Shown one piece after another: positions 12,601 to 27,600 of a DNA stretch of 64,000 nucleotides; position 1 is the first letter of the stretch; every line of letters starts with the position of its first letter. The position numbers were made by a program, and so were the translations under genes. The notes beneath the pieces are model-generated. The model worked only from the letters and a program-made list of their open reading frames with translations, did not search any database and was not told the origin of the DNA. Source of the DNA: Cyrtodaria siliqua (Eukaryota > Mollusca > Bivalvia > Adapedonta > Hiatellidae); contig JAWPHD010010247.1 in the NCBI GenBank assembly GCA_037043455.1, positions 31,663 through 95,662 of the forward strand, written 5' to 3'.

Positions 12601-15600
12601 ATCACTCTATCTTCATTCAAATTAGAGTTATTGCCCTTTGTAAATGTATGCTCATATTTTTGGAATGAAACTTTTAACAATGACAGAGGGCAATGAGAGG
12701 AATGTAGATCGCAAAATACATAACTCTGACTTTAGCTCGAGTGAATTCAGAATTATCCCTCTGTGTACTCTTACATATATTTTAATATAACAAATTTACC
12801 AGACTTGTCATGGACTGCCATTCTTCCTAAAACATGTTAATCAGACTTTCAAAATGGCTGTTGTTACTTAAATAGCCAAAGTCTTAAGCAATATATACTC
12901 CTCCTAAGTAGGTATTAAAATCTTTTCTTAAAAAAACTAACCTCACAAATAACGGCAAAATTACTGTACAAAACCATTATACAAAACTGCCAGTATATGA
13001 GTTGGTAACTCTTTATTTGACGCTCCAATTTTGTGGTTTGGCCTGGCTGGTTAAAGGCATTTGCATTGTGACTAATTGTCTATAAAGTTTGGATTTTCAA
13101 AATATGTAAGCTATATATGAACCTCGTTGTCAGGTTTAGAACTAGTGTACAACATCTGCTGTAAAATTTGCCTGTTGATTGTTGGGTAGTGACTTTAAAT
13201 GGGTTTAAAGGCAGCTAAGGTTAGTTTTACCCTTAAAAGGGATCTGATATAGACTCATATCTTGCGCAAGTGTTTAATGTCTTATTTCATCCAATGTCCC
13301 AGCTCCTTAGAGACCTGCAATAGAAACAACTAATTTTGAAACAGTCTCTACTGTTAACATTGATTAATATGTAAACACTACCAGAATTCAAAGCAATGTT
13401 ACATTTGTTCACAACAGTATTCATGATAAGGTATTAAAAGAAATAATTTGAAATCTTTATTAAGGGCCGTTTTGTTGATTGGATAGTGTGATTACCTAAC
13501 CTGTAATATTTAAGAAAACATTTGAAAAGCATCTTTATTTTGGATTTTTCACATATTCAGATCACAGGAAAAATTAACAGGCCTTATGGGTCAGTAATGT
13601 CCATGGCAGATATGCTCTGTCATTATGGGGAATTAATGTCCAAGGCTGATATATGTTCTGTCATTACGGAGAAATAATGTCCAAGGCTGATATAATTATG
13701 CTCTGTCATTACAGCTCAGTAATGTCCAAGGCAGATAAGCTCAGTCATTATAGGTCAGTAATGTCCAAGGCAGATAAGCTCTGTCATTATGGGTCAGTAA
13801 TGTCCAAGGCAGATAAGCTCAGTCATTATAGGTCAGTAATGTCCAAGGCAGATAAGCTCAGTCATTATAGGTCAGTAATGTCCAAGGCAGATAAGCTCAG
13901 TCATTATGGGTCAGTAATGTCCAAGGCAGATAAGCTCAGTCATTATGGGTCAGTAATGTCCAAGGCAGATAAGCTCAGTCATTATGGGTCAGTAATGTCC
14001 AAGGCAGATAAGCTCAGTCATTATGGGTCAGTAATGTCCAAGGCAGATAAGCTCAGTCATTATGGGTCAGTAATGTCCAAGGCAGATAAGCTCAGTCATT
14101 ATGGGTCAGTAATGTCCAAGGCAGATAAGCTCAGTCATTATGGGTCAGTAATGTCCAAGGCAGATAAGCTCAGTCATTATGGGTCAGTAATGTCCAAGGC
14201 AGATAAGCTCAGTCATTATGGGTCAGTAATGTCCAAGGCAGATAAGCTCAGTCATTATGGGTCAGTTATGTCCAAGGCAGATAAGCTCTGTCATTATGGG
14301 TCAGTAATGTCCAAGGCAGATAAGCTCTGTCATTATGGGTCAGTAATGTCCAAGGCAGATAAGCTCTGTCATTATGGGTCAGTAATGTCCAAGGCAGATA
14401 AGCTCAGTCATTATGGGTCAGTAATGTCCAAGGCAGATAAGCTCAGTCATTATGGGTCAGTAATGTCCAAGGCAGATAAGCTCAGTCATTATGGGTCAGT
14501 AATGTCCAAGGCAGATAAGCTCTGTCATTATGGGTCAGTAATGTCCAAGGCAGATAAGCTCTGTCATTATGGGTCAGTAATGTCCAAGGCAGATAAGCTC
14601 AGTCATTATGGGTCAGTAATGTCCAAGGCAGATAAGCTCAGTCATTATGGGTCAGTAATGTCCAAGGCAGATAAGCTCAGTCATTATGGGTCAGTAATGT
14701 CCAAGGCAGATAAGCTCAGTCATTATGGGTCAGTAATGTCCAAGGCAGATAAGCTCTGTCATTATGGGTCAGTAATGTCCAATTCAGATAAGCTCTGTCA
14801 TTATGGGTCAGTAATGTCCAAGGCAGATAAGCTCTGTCATTATGGGTCAGTAATGTCCAAGGCAGATAAGCTCTGTCATTATGGGTCAGTAATGTCCAAG
14901 GCAGATAAGCTCTGTCATTATGGGTCAGTAATGTCCAAGGCAGATAAGCTCAGTCATTATGGGTCAGTAATGTCCAAGGCAGATAAGCTCAGTCATTATG
15001 GGTCAGTAATGTCCAAGGCAGATAAGCTCAGTCATTATGGGTCAGTAATGTCCAAGGCAGATAAGCTCAGTCATTATGGGTCAGTAATGTCCAAGGCAGA
15101 TAAGCTCAGTCATTATGGGTCAGTAATGTCCAAGGCAGATAAGCTCAGTCATTATGGGTCAGTAATGTCCAAGGCAGATAAACTCAGTCATTATGGGTCA
15201 GTAATGTCCAAGGCAGTTAAGCTCAGTCATTATGGGTCAGTAATGTCCAAGGCAGATACGCTCAGTCATTATGGGTCAGTAATGTCCAAGGCAGATAAGC
15301 TCAGTCATTATGGGTCAGTAATGTCCAAGGCAGATTAGCTCTGTCATTATGGGGCAATAATGTCCAAGCAGATAAGCTCAGTCATTATGGGTCAGTAATG
15401 TCCAAGGCAGATAAGCTCTGTCATTATGGGGCAATAATGTCCAAGGCAGATAAGCTCAGTCATTATGGGTCAGTAATGTCCAAGGCAGATAAGCTCTGTC
15501 ATTATGGGTCAGTAATGTCCAAGGCAGATAAGCTCAGTCATTATGGGTCAGTAATGTCCAAGGCAGATACGCTCAGTCATTATGGGTCAGTAATGTCCAA

Positions 15601-18600
15601 GGCAGATAAGCTCTGTCATTATGGGGCAATAATGCCTAAGACTGATACGCTTAAATTTATGCAGGAAATTTTCCTTTATAATTGCTTTTTCAACAAACCA
15701 TTTCTGTCAGATTAAGTCACGGACTGCTGACATATCTGATACAGTCTCTGTCTTGTCAATGAAGAAATTGGCTACATACATTGAATATTTGCTTTTACAG
15801 AAAACGCCTTTGTAGCGAAGGAGTTTACTGGCACGTTGCAGTACTTCTACACACCTGTCAACGGCGCTATCGAGACTGTTCCAAATAGCTGTATCGCGCA
15901 TTATGCAAATCAACAGACGCTGTACAAAATAGGATTCATGGCAACTGAGCTAGAAGACCTTTGTAGAAGTGTTTTTATAGGATCAACCAAGCCTGATAGT
16001 GATAGACCCGACATTACTTTTAACCCTGAAGCAATTACTGGTGCAGTTAACATCGATTCTAACAGCTTTAATAGACTGGTAAATATATTGTCATAGGATT
16101 AAAATTGTGATAGTGGGGATGAAGATAATGGTGGTGCTGCTGCTGCTGCTGCTGCTACTACTGTTGCTACTGCTGCTACTGCTGTTAATGGTATTTTTAC
16201 TGCTGCTACTGCTGCTGCTACTGTTGCTAATGGTGGTGGTACTGCTGCTGCTGCTAATAGTGTTGTAAGGCTGCTGCTGCTGCTAATGGTGGTGGTGGTA
16301 CTGCTGCTGCTGCTGTTGCTATAATTAACGCTGATAGTAAAAATAGAAATTTCAGGCTACACATTTAATTCCGCAGAATTCTAGTTGATTTTAGGGTCAA
16401 AATGTCAAAGGTCATGATCACATTAAAATTTCAATGAAAATCGATTTCGCTCATTTTAAACACAGTGGCTGCATTGATTGATCATTTTACTCATTAGTAA
16501 TGGCATTTAGTTTTAGAGAATTTTTCAAATGTGTATAGAGTTTTTTTTGTATGTATTTTATATAATCATTGTAGGTTTTCACTCATTTAAAAGAGAATGG
16601 CTGTCTGGATTGAATTCATAATTGTTGTGTAGTAAGGCAGACTATTAATTGTTTTAAGTGAGTAGGTCAAAGGTCAATGTCACTATGACCTTTTACTTAA
16701 AATTGTGGGTTGGCCGTAGATTTCCTAGTTGCAACATCTTGTCGTGTCATCGACATCACACTTTTGTTTCAACTCAGTAACTTCTGAAGAATTGCACCAA
16801 CCATCTTCAGACTTTATAAATTTATTGTCTATGATGAGAGTATGACCCCTATTGATTTTGCTTTCAGTAGGTCAAAGGTCAAGGTTACAGTGATCAATAA
16901 TGGTAATAATGAAAAACAGTTTAAGCTAACTAATGTATGAAGGAGTGCACCCACTATCTTCATAACCAGTTTGTCCTTGGTAAGAGGATGACTCCTATTG
17001 GTTTTAGGGTCAGTAGGTCAAAGGTCAAGGTCACTGATAAGAACAGGCCATGCAACACGAGTATTCCGAGGAATGCCCTTCTAGTTGATGTTAATAATGA
17101 TGACTATATTTATGCACCGCCATTCACTAAACTGCCTTTTATACGACTGTTGCATTTTTATACATAAATATTTGTTTCAGGTTAGCCTCAAATATGTCTA
17201 CATTATGATCTACCCTGATTCCAACCTAATCACAAGTTGTGCTAACAACTTTGCCACGACTATTGCGGATGCCCAGAATATTTTTCACCTGACACAAAAT
17301 ATTGCTGGGAATGGAAATGAGTGCCCTGAGTTGGAGTGGACCCATTTGGCTAGCCAGAGTTCTACCGGAAAATCATGCAAGATACCCTACTACTCGTCGC
17401 TTATAAACAACGATCAGTGCCGTAAGTTGTACAGCAGAAATTCCATATATTAAGCTTTTCTCCTCTCTGAACAGAAGATCTAGAGGTTATCATGGTATGT
17501 CAAGGCAAACTGGTATTAGCCAGTTAGGCAAACTGGTATTAACCAGTTTTGCCAATTTTGAAAAATCGTTGCCAAAATATATAAGGTGTGAGCGGGTGAA
17601 AAAACTCATTCCGCTCTTACCTTTTTCAATATTGTTATATTGTTATGTTTTGGATTCATTCATAGAAGATTACCTAAAATTTACAAAGATTTATTTAAGG
17701 TATCAAACATATTGAACTTCATTTAGTACAGCTATTCAATGCTTTGTATTGTTCTTTTTATTTAATAATTTTATATGCACTTTTAAAAGGATTATACCAA
17801 AGAAGACTGCGTCCTTAAAGGGACTGGAGGTGATCTAGAAGGGGAATTGGTGTATGCTCACATACCAATGAAAACCTTCATAATGTGCTTCAGTTCCATT
17901 TGAAATGTTAATGTGCATTAAATTAGGAAACATGTTACCTTTTATTTAATTATTATTAATGAAGATGTTCTGTAAAGCTGGATGATTCAGCTGAGTTTTG
18001 TTGCTAAATCATAAATATTAATTTAAATGGGGATTATATTGCTAGCAGTTGTAAATATATTTCAAATAAAATTTACTTCTATCACAAAACAAGAATTTAT
18101 GAGAGCCTTAAAAAATCATATGAATTAATATTAATGATTTATACACCAAAACTAGCCGAGTCATCTAGTTTTCCAGATCAAACTATTTCATTACAATAAA
18201 TCATACGGATAATGGGTCCTAGTTAATGCATATGCTTGTTAAATATGAATCTTAAACTCAATATGAGGGTTGTAGTCGTATTTAAATTGATACCTATACT
18301 CGTTAGAGGCCAGTTTCCGTCCAAGCCCAGTTTCCGTCCAAGCCCAGTTTCCGTTATTCTCATTTATAACTATTTTTTCACTGTTAATTACTTACGCGAT
18401 GTCACTTATTGTCAGACGTTTAGAACTGAAGATTGGAAACGGAAAAAAAAAAACGAAAGGGATTTCTCCGAAAATTGTGTTTACTTCCTTATATGGCATT
18501 GGTGATGCGCGCGTAATAAACTATTAAAAAATAACACCCTAATGACGTCATTTTTTTATCACTCTTCAGTGGATGCAGTTAAAATATACCGTGATTATAT

Positions 18601-21600
18601 ATTTTAACCAAAGAGAAGAAACTCGTACAACCTGTATCTGTTTGATTTACACAGAGTTACCCAAATTGTCGTCGTTGAACATTTTACATTGACGTTAGCA
18701 GGCACATTTTTATAGCGATCAAGGCGACTGATGGAACAATGCAAACATACCATTTTTACAATGAAATTGTTGAATAGACTTGCAAACAAATTTCTAATTC
18801 ATAAAAGTATACTGTATCTTGACCCAGTTGAATCTATCACTCGATAAAATACATGTGTGAAACTGGGCTTGTAAACAAAATGATTTCTATTTACAAAAAG
18901 ATCGCGTGCCACTTTGATAATTTATAAAAAAACAAAATTCTTTGATATCAAATTTCCAGGAAGAGGTAACCTAATAGAAAATAGAGTAAAAATTGTCAAG
19001 ATACATAGATTTGTCTGAAAAATTAGTTTATGTTGAAATAAGTGACAGAAAGTGGCCCCCGACGAGTAATGGCTCCAGTCCCTTTAATATTTTTTTTTTT
19101 TTTTAATTTGTTGATTTTCTATGGATTAGAAAAAGAAAATCAAAATATAAATTTGTGAACTTTTATATTTTAGTTGTATGTCCAGCTGGCACGGAATCTG
19201 ACACGAATGTCTGCAACATATGTCCTCTGGGTACCTATCGAGTGGAGTCGAGTCTCGGTGGTTGTCAGTCATGCCCGACGTCATACACAACAAGATATCC
19301 AGGATCAACATCGCCTAATGACTGTATTAGTAAGTGACTTCTGCAGTTGTTTTGGTTATTTATGAAGGTGCAAATGCCATTAAAGTGTTATTTGATAGAT
19401 TGTACATATACGGAAGGAAAAAAGAAACGCAACTCTGGCATTTTCTCTATTAATTTATATACTGCAATTTCACATACTATATCAGAGAAATCCCGAGATG
19501 TTTGGTAAAAATAAAGTTGCTACTAGTTAGAGAAGGGACAAAACTGTAAATGAGGAAGTTCCGATTTGAAAATTTGAGCCATTTCAGTACTGTATTTAAT
19601 GTGAAGAGGGTGCACAATTGTACGTAATAAGTTTGCTCACTTGCTTGAGCCAAATGCATATTCTGTCAATAACGAAACTTTGAAGGGATAACATTTGCGG
19701 TGTTATGTGTTGTTTTAGTCTTTTTCTGAAAGGAAAAGTCTAATGCAGCCATGTACCATCCAATTAACAGCAGCACATGCATACAATATGTGGCGGAAAT
19801 TCCCGAGTTGTGTTTCTTTTTTCCTTTAGTATATTTCCTAACCCCCACATAGACTGCTACAGTCATTACAACTAAGAGGGCAATATGGCTAGGATGCTAA
19901 GATGTAGGGTTTTTAATATGGCATCGCTGCCTGTTCAAATCCCACTGGGAGCTGGACTTGAAGTTGAGAAAGTGTCGATTCTTGTGGGAGGTATACATTA
20001 CTGGTTCTACCCAGGAAAAATGGGCTGGTCTGCCTCAACCACAAACAAATCCTTATCAATTATCCAATGCAAGAGTTATGCCCTTTTTCATAAACTTTAA
20101 CAATTTAAAAAACAATCTGCTCCAATTCAAAGAAGGATTGCATCCCCTGGCTTCAAACTTTAAAATTAGATAATCCTTACTGAAATAAGCACACGGCAGA
20201 CGACACAAGTGTTCCCTGGAATACCCTTCTAGTTTCCACTTTAATTACAAATCATAATTATATTATACCCAAAGTAAGATTTGTATATATGTATACCCAC
20301 CATTTAAAAAATATTATACATCTACTTAAAAATATGATTATATACATTCTATTAAAAGTTTGTAATTATTCTTATAAAATGTGTATTCACCCTTGTAAAT
20401 ATATGTAAATATGTTTACACCCTTGTAAAAATATGTATATACCCTTGTAAATATATGTAAATATGTTTACACCCTTGTAAAAATATGTATATACCCTTGT
20501 AAATATATGTAATTTATATGTTTACACCCTTGTAGAAATATGTATATACTCTTGTAAATATATGTAATATGTATACACCCTTGTAACAATATGTACATAC
20601 CCTTGTAAATATGTATACACCCTTGTAAAAATATGTATATACCCTTGTAAATATATGTAATATGTATATACCCTTGTAAATATTTTGTAATTATTCTTAT
20701 AAAATGTGTATTCACCCTTGTAAATATATGTAAATATGTTTACACCCTTATAAAAATATGTATATACCTTCTTAAATATATGTAAATATGTTTACACCCT
20801 TGTAAAAATAGGTATATACCCTTGTAAATATATGTAATTTATATGTTTACACCCTTGTAGAAATATGTATATACTTTTGTAAATATATGTAATATGTATA
20901 CACCCTTGTAACAATATGTACATACCCTTGTAAATATGTATACACCAATGTAAAAATATGTATATACCCTTGTAAATATGTATACACCCTTGTAAATATA
21001 TGTATACACCCTTGTAAAAATATGTATATACCCTTGTAAATATGTAAACACCCTTGTAAAAATATGTATACACCCTTGTAAAAATATGTATATACACTTG
21101 TAAATATATGTAATATGTATACACCCTTGTAAAAATATGTATATACCCTTGTAAATATATGTATACACCCTTGTAAAAATATGTATACACCCTTGTAAAT
21201 ATATGTATACACCCTTGTAAAAATATGTATATACCCTTGTAAATATGTAAACACCCTTGTAAAAATATGTATACACCCTTGTAAAAATATGTATATACCC
21301 TTGTAAATATATGTAAATATGTATACATCCTTGTGAAAATATGTATACGCCCTTGTAAATATATGTGGTAGGGCAATCGCCTTGCATGGAGGGGGTCGGG
21401 GGCTCGGTCCCCAGCCTGGTCATACCAAAGACTTAATAAAAATGTTACTAGTAGCTCCCTTGCTTGACGTTAAATATAATGGGTAGTTCTAGGACTGGTC
21501 TGCTGGGTGGGGATAATGTGACTGGGTGGGGTATCATGTCGTGTCTAAATGGCATGGTATTCCAGTGTGGCAACACTATTAAATTGGGCATTGAGCTCAC

Positions 21601-24600
21601 TGCTTCATGAAGATACCATCATGATATGACTGAAAAATTGTTAATATGGACATTAAACCTCATACATACATACGGTAAGTGTTTAACCCTTTACCTGCTA
21701 CATATATATAATGGACTGTTCTTTCTTTGAATTAAGACCAGTCCATTTATGTGACAAAGGGGTGTTTTGGAAAAATGGCTGATCAGCAGCCATACATTGT
21801 AAACCCTGATCAGCCTGCAAAGGCTATTATAATCGTGATTAGCGGGTTAAGGGTTAATTTCTATTTTTCAGCACCATGCCCCAATGGTGAAGTTTCAGCA
21901 TCAGGCTATGCACCATGTTACCCCTGCAAGAAAGGCACCTACTCCTCCAGCTTGCAAGTGTGCACGCTCTGTCCTGGCTCGACTACCACCGTGAATACTG
22001 GCACCGGCAGCGATTCCGGTTGTGTACCGCAGACAACGGTTGTAACACCAGGTCAGTTTCCTGTATTTATACAAATACATAAAATGAGACAATATTGTAT
22101 GATATCTATTTCTCTATAACTTTCTCACCTCTCACCACTGTGGGTTCGAATTTCACTGGGAGGTTGCATTGTCAGGTGAGAAAATGTCAATTTTACGGAT
22201 TACTGGTTGAAAGATTTTTGGTGGAGTTATGGCTCTTTAAAGGTTTTAATACGCTAACTTTGTACAGACTAGTTCTCCTGAACCCCCAACTGGATTTCAA
22301 CGAAATTTGGCAGGAATGATCAGTACCAAGCCTAGTTGCTCATGTCATTGCCATGTTCCGGTTTAATGATTTTTGACAAAGTTATGGCCCCTTATACACA
22401 AACTTTATACAGACTAGTTTTCCCGAACCTTTGGCTGGATTTCAGTGAAACTTGGCAGGAATGTTCAGTACCAGGCTTAGTTGCGCATATCATTGTCGTG
22501 CTCCGGTTCATTGATATCTGGTGGAGTTGTGGCTCTTTAAAATGTTTTAATACACAAACTTTGTCCGGACTAGTTCTCCATTCGGCTTTCAATGAAACTT
22601 GGTTGCGTATATCATTGTCTTGTTCTGGTTGAGTGATTTTAGTGGAGTTATGGCCCTTTAAAGGTTTTAATACATAAGCTTTGTCCTGACTACTTCTCCT
22701 GATCCCCTGCCTGGATTTCCATGAAACTTGGTAGGGATGACCATTACCAAGCCTAGTTGCACACACCTTCGAAGTGTTCCAGTTGAAAGATTTTTGGTGG
22801 ATTTATGGCCCTTTCTCCTGTATGGGGAGACTCTGTTTTTACTAAAAACTCCTAGTTCTAATTTAGTATGGCTATTTAGGGACTCGAGGCACAACAATTA
22901 TATAAAATGGGGTTTTAACTGCTACAGGTGGTCAAAACCTATTCAAACAATTGCTATGTCTGGAGTCCCTCGATAACCGTACCAAATTAGAACTAGGGCT
23001 GCTTGTTTAAATTGTTAGCATGGGTCAAGGGTTTAAATTTCTGTTGTGGGTGTTGTTGTTTTTTGCAATGTTTTAAATTAAAGATGGGAAATTTATGACG
23101 ACAACCCTTGATATAAGAGCTGTTTTAGCCAGTAGAGCATCCACAGGCCCACTTGGGCCTCTTGTTTTAATTTCTAGAGATGTTAAAGATGTTAAAGTTA
23201 AATGGGTTTTAACTGAAAGAAGTAGAGCAAATCTTATGCAACTGTTTAGCGCCATATGTTAACCTTTTTTTGGGACAAAGAGATTTGTGTACTAACATAA
23301 AATACAATCTTAATTTGAAAAAAAAAAAGTGGGCTAAAAACAATCGAAAATCAAAAAGTAATGTTGCGTTTTTAAATGTACTGAGTGCACATGAAATACA
23401 ATAATTGGAAAATTATTATAACCCCGCTTTCACAAAGTGAAGAGAGTGCTATATAGGCATCAGGCTGTCCATAATATAGCGTCACTTCGCATCACACATT
23501 TTTATTACTTGCATTCCTCAACCAGTTTTGAATGGGTTGTTCCCAAACTTCATATGCACGTAACAACTGATAAAAAACTGGGGGTATTACTCACCTTCAG
23601 TAATAGTTCCAGTTTTCATTTAACGCTTCATTTCTTGTATTATATTTCAGCAGTGCATTGTTGGTAATCACATTTTGGACTTGAATGATTCTCTTTTTAC
23701 AGAGCCGTGTTCAATTGGTACACAGACAAGCAGCACGCCTGGTGTGTGCGAGCTCTGCCCTGAAGGAACGTATCGTAGTGACGCCAGTCAGCCAAGTTGT
23801 CAGAGTTGTCTGCCAACAGTAACGACTACCACGTACATAAAGGGTGCTATATCTGTATCAAGTTGCTATGGTAATGCTGTTTTAAAAAAAAACTTGTTCA
23901 TAAATACTTTTCAAAGGAACACATGGCAATCTTGAGTTTTATATCAAGCACTGAAATTAGGGCCTCGATAATTTAAATCCTTTCAGTTTGGCTTTTAAAC
24001 TGCTTACATAAAATTATGACTAAACAATAATTCGAGATTTCAATTTTCTTCATTATTTTACCAAATATTTATATATATAACTTGCTGCATTTAAATCAAT
24101 AGTTAGTATTAAATATGTAAAAAATAAAATTTAATTTAATTTCTTCGAATTGTTCTAATAATTAATATTAATAATTGCAAATATTGAAGTTATTTAGAAA
24201 AACTAACGGGATGCTGGGAGTTTTAAACAAATCAAGATTGCCATATGTGCTATTAATGATTAGAACAAGACCAATACAAGTAATCTGTCTGACACTCTAA
24301 AAAGCTCCCCTTTCTGACACGTCCAACTACACAAAAATAAAATATATATCTTTATAATAATAAGCATTGTTTAAAGTCAGGGACATTATGCAAATGTTTA
24401 AATAGTATCTGTATTCTTTCGAACAATAATGGTTTTATCGTTTACACCACATTCTAATGCTATAATTGCTAAATGGACGACATTCGCGAGTGATTTTCTT
24501 GTAAAAACTTTAATATTAAAGCTTGTTTCATAACCCATGTAAAAAGTAAAGTTGGTGTTTGAAAGCTTTTCGTGGAAATAATCTACAATTTATTTCGGTG

Positions 24601-27600
24601 TAAAAATTGGGTAAGAAAACTGCAATGATGTTGGTGTATATTTTTTTTATCAAATTGTTGTTTTATTGTTTCAGTTACCATCATTTCAGTTTGTGTTTAC
24701 CTCATCAACAACCTTTTTAAAGCCAGTTTAATGTGCCCTTATATATCTAGTGGTGAACACAAAACTTAATTAATTATAAGAACTAATTACAAGAACTAGA
24801 TACACTAATTTTGCATTGTTTTACTCTTTTTCAATTTATATTCAAAGTTTATATTTATTAAGTTTATAAATACCCTGTGTTTTATTGTCTTATGCAGATA
24901 AATGCTTAGGGGGAATGTATTCCAATGAAGGTCGAGCCCCATGCAAAGCATGCCCCACGGGAACATACTACTATAACAGCACCTACTGTCAGCCATGTGC
25001 CAGCGGATTTACAACAAAATTTGTTGGCTCACAGAACAGTCAGGATTGTCAGCCAACTACCAATTTTAGAGGTAACATACTATATGCTAAGCCTCTGTGT
25101 TTGCGTTTGAAATTTACATTGAATTTGTGAATATTTCAGAGGTGAATAATGTGAAAAATAGTCCTAAATCTCCCCATTTCTAGCCCAAATCTCCTTATAT
25201 ATCTAACCCAAATCTTCTTATTTCTAGCCCAAATCTTCAGATCTCCATATTTAGCCCAAATCTCCATATTTCTAACCCAAATCTCCATATTTCTCACCCA
25301 AATCTCCTTATTTCTAAGCCAAATCTCCATATTTCTAACCCAAATCTCCATATTTCTCACCCAAATCTCCTTATTTCTAAGCCAAATCTCCATATTTCTA
25401 GCACAAGTCTCCATATATCTGAGACGAATCTTCCCACTTAGACTCTCAGAAATTGGCAAGCTTTTTGTATCAGCTTTTAACACAGAAGTTAATGTGCACA
25501 TGGTATGGCTCTCCCTGTACACAGGACAGACTTTTCATCCCCTCCGAAGAATGGCCTACTTTACAGTGTGTGGCCCGGATAAGGTACTGACGGAGTGCAT
25601 TTGAAAACATTGAAAGTGATCCAATGGTAATTAAACTTGGGACCTGGTGTTGTATTTAAAAAAATTGAAAACTAATATTTTCCATTCTCACTGTTCTCAC
25701 TAAAACAGTGATTTTTTTTCGAAGATATGTGTTTCTTTCCTCTCACTGCTGCTGGATCGAAACCCACTGGGAGCTCGACTTATAAGTGCGGGAGTGTCGA
25801 TTCTTACGGATGGCAGGAGGTGTACAGTACTGGTTCTACCCAGGAAAAGTGGGTGGTCTGCCTCCACCACCAAATATTGACTGTCATGTACAACCTTACA
25901 TGTGTTGAAAATGATGTAAAACACCATACAAACAAACAAACAAACAAACAGAAACAGTATGCACTAGAGACTGCAATCTTCGATTATAATTATAGTTAAT
26001 CTTTGGTAGAGCCTTAGCAAATGTGAGTGTGTTTTTACACTCCAAGTTTTGCATTTAGGTTTGATAGTTCTGTTTTCCTCAAATTACATGCAGAAGATCA
26101 TCCAGTGTCGATGACATGACTCAGCATACGTTGCACCAATTATGACATCTTTCATGTGTGTCAAAGCACAGTGTAGGCAAAGACATTTAATTTGTTGGAG
26201 TTCTTGTGTGTAAGAATGTATGATGAATTTAAAGCTACAGTTTTATGACATATACATGTATACTCGGTCACCAGGCCCGCTTCTGATTTCTTCGTTAGGC
26301 TATGCTACACGGATCCAGAACCAGGGCCTGGGGAAAATAGGACGTTTTAAATCGCCCCAACATTTTGGGCGATTTTGGTGAGATTTTGAGAGTTCAACAA
26401 GACTTTCAAAACACATATTTTTAAGTTAATTTCATTTTCTTATTTTTCCCTTAGCCTCGTCCGTCGGATGGGGACGTAAACCGGGCGGTCCCGTGTATCG
26501 GTCTATCCTCCGAGCACGTTAAAGAACCATAGGAATCTATTCGATAATAAGAGTAGGGCAGGTTCCCGGATTCCTATGTATCCTTCCCCTCTCTCTGGGG
26601 CGGCTCTAAATAACCTATACTGTGTTGATGAGCCGTTAAACATCATTCATTCATTCATTCATCTTGTGAGAAGCAGCAAGTGACGTTAAAAGGTTTAATT
26701 GATGCATCAACAATTGACGTTGTACATTTATTTACAACATGATGTCACGCAAACGTCGACTTTATGCACGTGAAAAAAAGTCACTAGTGGCCACTTTAAT
26801 TGGCCTAATCTGCCCAGACCGATATCTGCAAGTAAGACATATGCATGATATGGTATTGGCAGGCCGAGACTATGCGTGTTCTTGACTGGGATGGTGAAGG
26901 TGCTGCGTTTGAAAACTTCTCACCTCTCACCATTGCGGGATCAAATCCCACCGGGAGCTCAACTTGTCAGGTGAGATAGTGTCAATTCCTACAGATGGTG
27001 GGAGGTATACAGTACTGGTTCTACCCAGGAAAAAGTTGGTGGTCCGTCTCCACCACGAAAAAAAGTGGACCGTCATATATAGCCTTAAATGTGCTGAAAA
27101 TGACAAAACCATTCAGCGACCATTAATTCATGTTATTAATAATTTGTTCTTTTCTAGTTAAGTGTCCAAGAGGAACATACCGTTCTACAGTAGACTCTTG
27201 TACCAAATGCCCTATCGGAACGTATTCTAATGTGGAGGACCCGACGCAATGTACGCCATGCGGGAATCAGTTATCTACATACTTCGAAGGAGCTTCATCA
27301 TTTGCTATGTGCTTTCGTAAGTTTTTCTCTTTAATAATTTATGCTAATATAGTCAGTAAAAGATAATGTAAAGCAGTTGAACAAAGCTTCTGTTGCATAA
27401 TTTTTTCTCACTGCTGCAGGTTTGTATCCCACTGGGAGCTCGACTTGTAAGTGAGAAAGTGTAGATTCTTACGGATGGCGGAGGGTATACAGTACTGGTT
27501 CTACCCAGGAATAATTGGGTGGTCTGCATCCACAAAAAATAATCAGCTGTCATTTATGGCCTTAATGTTGTAAAAATGACATAAAACATGATTGAAACAA

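Noticed and set aside
13653..15338. 561-codon ATG-started frame as a protein-coding gene
   Set aside because: It is only a 39-bp tandem repeat read in one frame, inside an intron with matched exon phases on both sides, and no codon-usage or domain support.
20792..21423. Minus-strand 194-codon frames in the 23-24-bp array
   Set aside because: Low-complexity repeat translation with two overlapping frames of the same length; no start context or homology.
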